DNA of 7,798 nucleotides from Bacteroidota bacterium (GTDB lineage: Bacteria > Bacteroidota > Bacteroidia > Bacteroidales > JAADJA01). The notes beneath the pieces were generated by a model. It saw nothing but the letters and a program-made list of their open reading frames with translations, searched no databases and was not told the origin of the DNA. Below, piece by piece: positions 1 to 6,222 of this stretch. The position numbers and the translations under genes are program-made. Where the stretch lies: assembly GCA_024278155.1 (NCBI GenBank), contig JAJRTT010000396.1:1-7798 (forward strand). Direction: 5' to 3'. Each line of letters begins with the position of its first letter. Position 1 is the stretch's first letter.

Positions 1-2
1 AA

Positions 3-1295
3 AAAACAAAAGACAGCCTGGCAGGGCTTTATGCCGCGATCCTTTACAATACGTCCATTTACAGTTTCATCATTGCAGGCACATTTATCCTTCCCGATTC
101 GCCACAGCTTTTTTTCTGGTTACTTGCTATACTGTTTGCCCTAAAAGCTTTATCGTCAGGCGAAATCCAAAGTAAAAACAAAAAAGATTTATTGCTCGCC
201 GGACTGTTTATCGGATTGGGGATGCTCTCAAAATACACCACCGTTTTTATTTGGTTTGGGATAGGGGGATATATCCTTTTCAACAACAGGAAATGGCTGA
301 AGTCATTTAGTTTATATGCTTCTGTCTTTATTTCCTTAATGTTGTTTTTCCCGGTGATTTGGTGGAATATGCAAAATGATTTCATCAGCCTTGCTTTTCA
401 GGGGGGAAGGGTAAGTTTACTTGATAGTTCCTTGCGACCCGATTTCTTACTTACGGAAATCCTGGGTGAATTTTTCTACAACAACCCGGTAAACGCAGTG
501 CTTGCCATAATGGCTATTTGGGCATTTGTCAAAAAGGAAAACAGGTTCATGGGCAAAAACCCCTTTCGCATCATATTGTGGACAAGTATCCCCCTTATCC
601 TTGTTTTCATCCTGTTTTCCTTGTTCAGGAGAACACTTCCCCATTGGACGGGGCCTGCATATGTCATACTGAATATTGTTACTGCTTCCTGGTTGAGCAG
701 TGTTTCAGAAAAGAGGGAATATCCCTTTATGATCCTGGGCCAACTGCGATATGCAATCTACTTGATTTTGCTTATCGTCGTTGCCGGCCTTTTTCAGGTC
801 AATTGTGGTTTTATCAATCCAGATGCGAAAAATACCGCGGAAAAAGAATTGGGGAAAAAGGATATCTCACTGGACCTATACGGCTGGGAACAAATTGGCG
901 AAGGTTTTACTAAAATATTTGAAAAAGATTTGATTGCCCGAAGGATGGGTGAAAATGCTGTCATCATTTCCAACCGGTGGTTTCCGGCGGCAAACCTCGA
1001 CTATTATGTTGCCCGTCCCCTTGGGTTGAACTTACTGGCCATCGGTGATTTGGAACAAATCCACAAATACCATTGGATAAACAAGGACAGGGGCGGTTTT
1101 TCGTTGGGGATGGAGGCCTACTACATCACCACCAGCCGCGATTTTAATGATCCAATCGATATTTATAAGTCCTATTTCGAATCCATAGAACCCGCAGGGA
1201 CATTTCCCATTTCACGCTGCGGCAATCATGTAATGAATGTTTTTGTTTACCGGATGCAAGGGATGAAACAGATTCCGGATGGGGTTAGCAAGTAA
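3..1295 (+). CDS. GT39/ArnT-like membrane glycosyltransferase, 5' end missing
   Basis: The frame is open from base 3 to the TAA at 1293-1295 (430 residues seen), so the gene starts before the window. A TTG at 192 is internal, because family-typical sequence precedes it. Seen: a PDSPQLFFW block (93-119), SKYT (228-239), PVIWWNMQND (351-380) followed by FQGGR (396-410), and PHWTGPAY (639-662), separated by strongly hydrophobic segments. The last membrane span lies near 740-800, and a soluble tail of about 150 residues with a DLYGW motif (from 873) follows. These blocks are typical of GT39/PMT_2 proteins, which move a sugar from a polyprenyl-phosphate donor to a lipid or protein acceptor on the periplasmic side of the inner membrane. 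The catalytic Asp of the first ectoloop should lie in the missing N-terminal part, so activity cannot be judged here. Acceptor and sugar are unknown. It converges with the next gene, 55 bp away. Confidence 0.88.
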   Translation, partial: KTKDSLAGLYAAILYNTSIYSFIIAGTFILPDSPQLFFWLLAILFALKALSSGEIQSKNKKDLLLAGLFIGLGMLSKYTTVFIWFGIGGYILFNNRKWLKSFSLYASVFISLMLFFPVIWWNMQNDFISLAFQGGRVSLLDSSLRPDFLLTEILGEFFYNNPVNAVLAIMAIWAFVKKENRFMGKNPFRIILWTSIPLILVFILFSLFRRTLPHWTGPAYVILNIVTASWLSSVSEKREYPFMILGQLRYAIYLILLIVVAGLFQVNCGFINPDAKNTAEKELGKKDISLDLYGWEQIGEGFTKIFEKDLIARRMGENAVIISNRWFPAANLDYYVARPLGLNLLAIGDLEQIHKYHWINKDRGGFSLGMEAYYITTSRDFNDPIDIYKSYFESIEPAGTFPISRCGNHVMNVFVYRMQGMKQIPDGVSK

Positions 1296-1358
1296 TCAAA
1301 GAATAATTATTTTACATCTTTGGTATTCCATAAAGTCAATTGCTCCCAATTTAAATTG
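1296..1358. other. AT-rich convergent junction with a palindrome over a stop codon
   Basis: This is the 55-bp gap between two convergent genes plus the end of the minus-strand gene. CAATTTAAATTG at 1347-1358 is a perfect 12-bp palindrome that overlaps the TAA stop of the minus-strand gene (1351-1353). A smaller AT palindrome, AATAATTATT, follows the + strand stop. No GC-rich hairpin with a T-run is visible. The palindromes could act as a weak bidirectional end signal, but that is inference, and AT-rich palindromes arise easily by chance. Confidence 0.25.
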
Positions 1359-3207
1359 AATAAACCAAAATTTTTCCCTTTAAAACCCGAAATTCCACTT
1401 TCCTGTTGTTCCAAACATAAACCAAAAGCAGAGAAGCGTTTTTGGCCAATGGGGAAAGTAGTATGGAATGATGGATTCTATTTGCGCCCTTCTTCCATTC
1501 CGGTTGTAATTGATAAAGATCAAGGGCTTCAAATTGGATTTTATTCCCTGAAGAATCGCGGAGTTCACCAACAATCACACCCTCAAAAGGATTTGCATTG
1601 CTTTCTATTTCAAAATCAAACCCAACCAATAAACCACTCAAAGAAAGACTATCCATATCCATTTCTAACAAATTCAGGTATTCATCTGAAAATACCAAAG
1701 GTGTATTTGAAATCACCTTTTCTAGCAAAACAGACTTTTTTACAGATGCCTTTCTTTTCAGCAATGATAAACCACTACATTCATCATACATAAGCTCATC
1801 ATATAACTCATTAGGTTTTTCCTTATCCTCAAAATCATACATCAAATAGTCAGCTGACAAAACGGGTTCATCATTAAAAAGTACTGGGTTCATTTTCCCT
1901 CCCGATAAATAATTGTACCAGGCCCACACCTGCTTTCTTTTATGGATTCCTGCAACGGTAGGAGGAAATTCCTTGGATTGTGCCGAAACATAAACCTCCT
2001 CAAAAAAGGATTTCGGGACATATGGCATCCTATCATAAGAAGAATCAAGCAAGCTTATTTTTCCAAAATTGAAAATTGGCAGTAAAAATAAAGGGATCAA
2101 CAAAAGGAGAACCCATTTTCCTTTTTGCTGAACAAAGGAATCAATCATAAATCCCGTCAACCCAAAAAACAAGGGCAGATAATAAATCGCCGTCCTGTCT
2201 TCCTGGAAATTCACATTAATTAAAATATGGAGGGTGAATGCGGCAGCAATATTCCCAAGTAGAAGGAAAAGAAAAAGGAATTCGGGTGGGAGGGATTGTA
2301 TTTGCGCCTTCTCGTTTTTTACCGAAAAAATCAAAACAATGGCCGAAAGGAACATAATCAAAGCGAAATAAACTGCAAAAATAATTGGCACTTTTCCATA
2401 TGCCAAAGACGACAAGCTAAGGATCGTATTATTCCAAAAACCATTTCCCGAACCATAGTACAATCTCCCTTCATGCAGGAGCCGAAAGGAGTAATCGACA
2501 AAAAACCATGTACTCAATCCACCCAAAAAGAAAATGAAAAAGAACATGAAAAAAATTTCCGCAGTGCGAAGTTTCCGAATGCTGACAAAAGAAATAAGAA
2601 ATAAAATCCCGAAAATAATCAGGGAGGTTTGGAGAAGGTTAAGATTGGCACTTACGGCCAAAATAGTAAAAACAAGTGTTTTGAGCACGGCATTCAAATT
2701 GGGATTTTGTGCCGTCTGTATCAAATACCAGATTGCCCCGGCCAACAGTGCCAACGACATTCCATAACCCCGTGAATATGCAAAAAATTCAATTATAAAA
2801 TGGGTTGTCATCATCGCCAAAAAAAATGTCCATCTAACGAAAGTGTTTCTCATCAAACCACCTGTTTTGAAAACAAAGAAAAAATAAACAGGTGCAAACA
2901 ATACCGAGCCCAGGCGCAAAGCAATCACCGATGGCCCAAATAACAAATAACTGATTCGTGTAATTGTCGAATTCAGGATGTGATTATTGGCATCCCAGAC
3001 CAAATCCGGCGGGAAAAACCGGCCCGATTGGATATACATGAAAAAAGTGGCGACTTCATCACTCAGGATCGGGACAAAAATTGCCCGAAGCCAGATATAC
3101 AACCAAACAGCAACCGACAGTAGAATGAAAAAAACTTTATCTGTATTTTTTTTAGAAATCATTGTTTTCATTTGCACCTTGTGCGTCATTGGTTTTGCTA
3201 AAATCAT
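1351..3207 (-). CDS. GT-C-fold membrane protein with a large extracytoplasmic C-terminal half (putative glycosyltransferase)
   Basis: The product has 618 residues. The first membrane span is at about 25-45, followed by an ectoloop with an acidic pair (D50-E51) and then NNH at 74-76 (NNHILNS). A RLGS segment (98-101) and a YSRGYGMS block (144-151) come next, then further spans to about 380. This acidic ectoloop plus NNH pattern resembles GT39-like GT-C enzymes of Bacteroidota, where the acidic residues near the first span serve catalysis. Residues 386-618 lack membrane spans. The final stretch of about 100 residues is rich in alternating hydrophobic residues, with a VYVWNNRK motif near the end, and looks like a beta-sandwich domain. 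Donor and acceptor are unknown. Start: Met1 (3207) was used, but Met13 (3171) is a real alternative because AAGGTG lies just before it, and Met7 and Met16 are also possible. It may be co-transcribed with the DUF4159 gene, 69 bp upstream. By eye its base composition is more AT-rich than that of the peptidase genes. Confidence 0.78.
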   Translation of the reverse strand: MILAKPMTHKVQMKTMISKKNTDKVFFILLSVAVWLYIWLRAIFVPILSDEVATFFMYIQSGRFFPPDLVWDANNHILNSTITRISYLLFGPSVIALRLGSVLFAPVYFFFVFKTGGLMRNTFVRWTFFLAMMTTHFIIEFFAYSRGYGMSLALLAGAIWYLIQTAQNPNLNAVLKTLVFTILAVSANLNLLQTSLIIFGILFLISFVSIRKLRTAEIFFMFFFIFFLGGLSTWFFVDYSFRLLHEGRLYYGSGNGFWNNTILSLSSLAYGKVPIIFAVYFALIMFLSAIVLIFSVKNEKAQIQSLPPEFLFLFLLLGNIAAAFTLHILINVNFQEDRTAIYYLPLFFGLTGFMIDSFVQQKGKWVLLLLIPLFLLPIFNFGKISLLDSSYDRMPYVPKSFFEEVYVSAQSKEFPPTVAGIHKRKQVWAWYNYLSGGKMNPVLFNDEPVLSADYLMYDFEDKEKPNELYDELMYDECSGLSLLKRKASVKKSVLLEKVISNTPLVFSDEYLNLLEMDMDSLSLSGLLVGFDFEIESNANPFEGVIVGELRDSSGNKIQFEALDLYQLQPEWKKGANRIHHSILLSPLAKNASLLLVYVWNNRKVEFRVLKGKILVYSI

Positions 3208-3276
3208 TCAAATTAATCACTACAATTAGAACCTATACCACAAATTACAATTAATTACCATCTAATTACATTTCAA

Positions 3277-3930
3277 TTACTGCGTAAAAACATATTGCAC
3301 AATATTCGCCCCCATTTCCAATGCTTTGGTGCGGGTTGCCTGGGAATCGTTATGGACTTCGGGGTCTTCCCAACCATCGCCCAGATCGCATTCATAGTCG
3401 TAATAGCAAATCAACCGCCCTTCAAACACCAACCCAAAACCCTGTGCCGGTTTGCCGTCATGTTCATGGATCTTTGGCGGTCCGTTGTTGAAATCGTATT
3501 TCTGGTGATAAATAGGATGGTCGAAAGGCAATTCAACAAAATCGAGTTCGGGGAAAACACGTTTCATCTCCCGGCGGATAAATTTATCAAGGCCGTAATT
3601 ATCGGAAATATGCAAAAAGCCCCCACCTATCAAATAATCACGCAGGTTCTTTATGTCCTGGTTCGAGAAAACCACATTTCCATGGCCTGTCATATGCACA
3701 AAAGGAAAATTGAAAATCTCCGGGCTTCCCACATCCACTGTTGCTGGTTCGGGGTTGATATTGGTCTGGATATTTTCATTGCAAAATTCAATAAGATTGG
3801 GCAAAGAAGTGGGGTTTGCATACCAGTCGCCACCTCCGGAATACTTTAACAAAGCAATCTGTACCGTGGTTTGTGCCAAAAGTGTTTGGGAAAATGCAAT
3901 AACCATCAGGGAAAAAAGGATTCTTCTCAT
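3277..3930 (-). CDS. Exported DUF4159 domain protein
   Basis: The product has 217 residues. A signal peptide spans about 1-19 (MRRILFSLMVIAFSQTLLA, likely cut before Gln20), so the protein should be periplasmic. The rest is one DUF4159 domain: KYSGGGDWY at 29-37, NPTSLPNLIEF from 39, HGNVVFS from His83, GGFLHISDNYG in the middle, HEHDGKPAQGFG from 155, ECDLGDGWED from 180 and HND at 193-195. These are the strongly conserved blocks of the family, and the length matches a complete stand-alone member. DUF4159 is related in fold to class I glutamine-amidotransferase/ThuA-like domains, but no reaction is established. The conserved His and Asp residues may form a metal or ligand site, which is inference. 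The ATG at 3930 sits 14 bp after a good Bacteroidota -7 box, which supports this start. The divergent neighbour is the S15 peptidase gene; the downstream neighbour on the same strand is the GT-C protein. Confidence 0.9.
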   Translation of the reverse strand: MRRILFSLMVIAFSQTLLAQTTVQIALLKYSGGGDWYANPTSLPNLIEFCNENIQTNINPEPATVDVGSPEIFNFPFVHMTGHGNVVFSNQDIKNLRDYLIGGGFLHISDNYGLDKFIRREMKRVFPELDFVELPFDHPIYHQKYDFNNGPPKIHEHDGKPAQGFGLVFEGRLICYYDYECDLGDGWEDPEVHNDSQATRTKALEMGANIVQYVFTQ

Positions 3931-3944
3931 TTCATTATTTTTTG

Positions 3945-3952
3945 CAAAGCTA
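3945..3952 (-). promoter_or_regulatory. Bacteroidota-type -7 promoter box for the DUF4159 gene
   Basis: Read on the minus strand this is TAGCTTTG, an exact match to the Bacteroidota primary-sigma -7 consensus TAnnTTTG. It ends 14 nt before the ATG at 3930, which implies a very short untranslated leader of roughly 7 nt. The expected -33 TTG is not clean: only a TTTAAG-like sequence lies at the right distance (about 19-21 nt upstream). The call rests mainly on the -7 box. Confidence 0.45.
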
Positions 3953-4000
3953 ATTAAAATGATAGTTTCACCTTAAATCCGCATACAAATTTCAAGAAGC

Positions 4001-4038
4001 CCCGCCCACCTGCCGGAACGGGTCAATGCCTGCAAGGC
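4001..4038. repeat. GC-rich REP-like inverted repeats
   Basis: In an otherwise AT-rich intergenic region, CCCG (4001-4004) pairs with CGGG (4019-4022) around CCGG (4013-4016). A second small hairpin follows: GCCT (4028-4031), loop GCA, AGGC (4035-4038). The abrupt GC-rich composition and nested dyads resemble the degenerate REP-type elements seen between Bacteroidota genes. I cannot show other copies from this window alone. Confidence 0.4.
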
Positions 4039-4053
4039 GTTCAACCTTTTTTA

Positions 4054-4100
4054 ACAGGCTTCGACAGGCTTCGACAGGCTTCGACAGGCTCAGCCTGACC
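4054..4100. repeat. 10-bp tandem repeat ending in a perfect palindrome
   Basis: The unit TCGACAGGCT occurs three times exactly (4061-4090), preceded by a partial copy (ACAGGCT, 4054-4060). The last copy runs into CAGGCTCAGCCTG (4085-4097), a perfect 6-bp-arm palindrome around a central C, then GACC. The segment CTTCGACAGGCTCAGCCTGA resembles the widespread intergenic motif written in many bacterial genomes as CTTCGACAAGCTCAG, so this is probably a REP-like element whose first part has expanded by slippage. It lies between the divergent DUF4159 and S15 peptidase genes, 120 bp from the latter's start. Confidence 0.75.
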
Positions 4101-4220
4101 ACTAAGTTTATAATAAAGTCCCGTATTTTGAAGTGGGAAATATCAGTTACAGGGAAATAGAAAATCTATGCGATATTCAAATTAAGCGTAATTTAGCAAT
4201 TGCAAATTAAACAAGTCATT

Positions 4221-6095
4221 ATGAAACAAAAACACAACCTACGCTTCACGGTTATCCTTATTGCAATCCTATTGGCAATGGCCCCTTCCGGCCTTGCACA
4301 AAAAAAGAAAAACAAGAAAAAGGACAAAGAAAAAGCCGTTCCGGTTTTTGTGGACGGGGAAGCACAGGTTGTTCCCGGATTTGACACACCCGATGAATGG
4401 ATCCGGCACGACCTGTGGGTGGAAACAGAATTTGATACTGATGGCGATGGAAAACCCGACCGTATGCACGTAGATGTTACCCGGCCTTTTCAAACCGACA
4501 CCGACAGCCTGAAACTTCCGGTGATTTACATTTCAAGCCCATATTTCTCAGGCGTTGCTGCCGATTCCAAAGAATTTTATTGGGACGTAAGGCACGAATT
4601 GAATACTGTTCCACCTCCGCACAAACACCCGGCCCCAATTAAACGCCGGGGGACGAGGCCCATTATTTCCACATCGCATACAAAAACATGGATCCCGCGC
4701 GGATACATTGTGGTCCATTCCTCCTCGCCAGGAACAGGTTTGTCAGATGGCTCGCCCACGGTTGGAGGAGACAACGAATCCCTCGCGCCCAAGGCCGTTA
4801 TCGACTGGTTATGCGGACGGGCAAAAGGCTATACCGAGCGAGATGGCAAGGAAGAAGTGAAAGCCTATTGGTCAACCGGGAAAGTGGGGATGACCGGAAC
4901 TTCCTACAATGGAACTTTACCGTTGGCAGCCGCAACCACCGGCGTTGAAGGACTGGAAGCCATTATCCCCATTTCCCCCAACACCTCTTATTATCACTAT
5001 TACAGATCAAATGGGCTGGTAAGGCATCCGGGAGGTTATCTCGGTGAAGATGTGGATGTCCTTTACGACTTTATCCATAGTGGTGACGAATCAAAACGAG
5101 CATACAGTGACTCCATCGTAAGGGACGGTGAAATGGCAAGGGGACAGGACAGGGTAACGGGCGATTACAACGATTTTTGGGCCGGGCGCGATTACCTGAA
5201 CGACATGGAACCCATGAAAGCGGCTTTACTGATGTCGCATGGTTTCAACGATTGGAACGTAATGCCCGAGCACAGCCTGCGGATTTACGAAGCCGCAAAA
5301 GCAAAGGGTATCCCTGCACAGATTTACTACCATCAGAACGGGCATGGCGGCCCGCCTCCCATGAAAATGATGAACCGTTGGTTCACCCGGTATTTGTTTG
5401 GTGTGGAAAACGGTGTGGAAAATGACGCCAAAGCCTGGATCGTGCGCGAACATGACAAAAGGGCAAACCCCACGGCCTATGAAGATTATCCAAACCCGGA
5501 AGCATCCGATGTTGTTTTGTACCTGAAAGCCGGTGCGCCCGGTCAGGGGGAGTTAAGCACAGTCCCGTCAGAAAACCAGGGCACGGAAACTTTGGTCGAT
5601 AACTTTTCTTTTTCGGGAACAACGCTGGCAAAAGCTGAATTCACAAACCACCGGTTAATTTATGTAACCCCAAAACTTACAAAGGAAATCCACATTTCGG
5701 GGAAAGCCCGTATTACCATTAAACTGGCAAGCAGCAAGCCCGCTGCCAATCTTTCGGTCTGGTTGGTTTCCCTGCCCTGGACGGAAAGGAGAAAAGCAAA
5801 AATCACCGAAAACCTTATTACACGGGGCTGGGCCGACCCACAGAACTATCGTTCCCTTACCGAAAGCGAGCCACTGGTTCCGGGGGAATTCTACGAAATG
5901 ACTTTCGACCTACAGCCCGATGACCAAATAATCCCGGCCGGACAGCAAATCGGGTTGATGATTTTTTCGAGCGACCGCGATTTCACCCTTTGGCCCGATC
6001 CGGGAACGGAATTGACCATTGACCTTGATGCTACAAAGTTGGTTATTCCGGTTGTTGGTGGGAACGAAGTGCTTAATGCAGCTATTGGTGAATAA
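4221..6095 (+). CDS. Exported S15-family X-prolyl dipeptidyl-peptidase (CocE/PepX-like)
   Basis: The product has 624 residues from the ATG at 4221. An in-frame TTG at 4200 would put seven residues before the signal peptide and is less likely. The signal peptide spans about 1-26 (GLA before Gln27), followed by a lysine-rich linker (28-38). The alpha/beta-hydrolase domain contains a D-x-D-G-D-G-x-x-D calcium-loop-like motif (72-80), SSPYFSG, the nucleophile elbow GTSYNGT with Ser228, HGFNDWNV with Asp344, and HQNGHGG with His375. The spacing (116 and 31 residues) is close to that of the Ser-Asp-His triad in lactococcal PepX. From about residue 410 a beta-rich jelly-roll domain of the PepX C-terminal type follows and ends the protein. 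The family removes X-Pro dipeptides from peptide N-termini, though some relatives are esterases or acylases, so the exact substrate is inferred. The predicted site is the periplasm or cell exterior. A weak promoter-like TAATTTAG lies at 4189-4196. It is followed by an M14 carboxypeptidase 127 bp downstream. Confidence 0.9.
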   Translation: MKQKHNLRFTVILIAILLAMAPSGLAQKKKNKKKDKEKAVPVFVDGEAQVVPGFDTPDEWIRHDLWVETEFDTDGDGKPDRMHVDVTRPFQTDTDSLKLPVIYISSPYFSGVAADSKEFYWDVRHELNTVPPPHKHPAPIKRRGTRPIISTSHTKTWIPRGYIVVHSSSPGTGLSDGSPTVGGDNESLAPKAVIDWLCGRAKGYTERDGKEEVKAYWSTGKVGMTGTSYNGTLPLAAATTGVEGLEAIIPISPNTSYYHYYRSNGLVRHPGGYLGEDVDVLYDFIHSGDESKRAYSDSIVRDGEMARGQDRVTGDYNDFWAGRDYLNDMEPMKAALLMSHGFNDWNVMPEHSLRIYEAAKAKGIPAQIYYHQNGHGGPPPMKMMNRWFTRYLFGVENGVENDAKAWIVREHDKRANPTAYEDYPNPEASDVVLYLKAGAPGQGELSTVPSENQGTETLVDNFSFSGTTLAKAEFTNHRLIYVTPKLTKEIHISGKARITIKLASSKPAANLSVWLVSLPWTERRKAKITENLITRGWADPQNYRSLTESEPLVPGEFYEMTFDLQPDDQIIPAGQQIGLMIFSSDRDFTLWPDPGTELTIDLDATKLVIPVVGGNEVLNAAIGE

Positions 6096-6222
6096 TTGAA
6101 ATATAATTCAACTAAATTATTTACCTAATAAATACAATCAAACCATTTTGTAGCAATCATGGTCCAATTCAAATAGTTGAAAAAAATTACAGGTCAATCC
6201 TAAAAAAATCTAATCCCATTCT

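Noticed and set aside
518..913. 131-codon open frame in another + frame inside the GT39 gene
   Set aside because: It overlaps clear GT39 motifs in the main frame and reads as a random Cys/His-rich translation.
1320..1793. 157-codon + strand open frame overlapping the end of the GT-C gene
   Set aside because: It is antisense to the C-terminal half of a 618-residue frame, has low-complexity composition and no domain, so it is treated as a shadow.
3241..3247. TAATTTG promoter-like box upstream of the GT-C gene (minus strand)
   Set aside because: It is one base short of the TAnnTTTG consensus and has no -33 TTG at the right spacing; co-transcription from the DUF4159 promoter is as likely.
3295..3849. 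184-codon + strand open frame opposite the DUF4159 gene
   Set aside because: It lies wholly antisense to a gene with strong family signatures, shows no recognisable domain, and is a codon-bias shadow.
4054..4090. Possible CRISPR array
   Set aside because: The units are 10 bp and directly abutting, with no spacers and no cas genes nearby; it is a simple tandem repeat.
4200..4220. TTG start extending the S15 peptidase by seven residues
   Set aside because: The ATG at 4221 begins a standard signal peptide, and the extension adds nothing family-like and has no ribosome-binding sequence.
6096..6181. Possible terminator or hairpins between the peptidase genes (TTGAA-atataa-TTCAA at 6096-6111; TTCAA-atag-TTGAA at 6168-6181)
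   Set aside because: The arms are only 5 bp and AT-rich, with no T-run on the + strand, so they are too weak to call and common by chance in AT-rich gaps.
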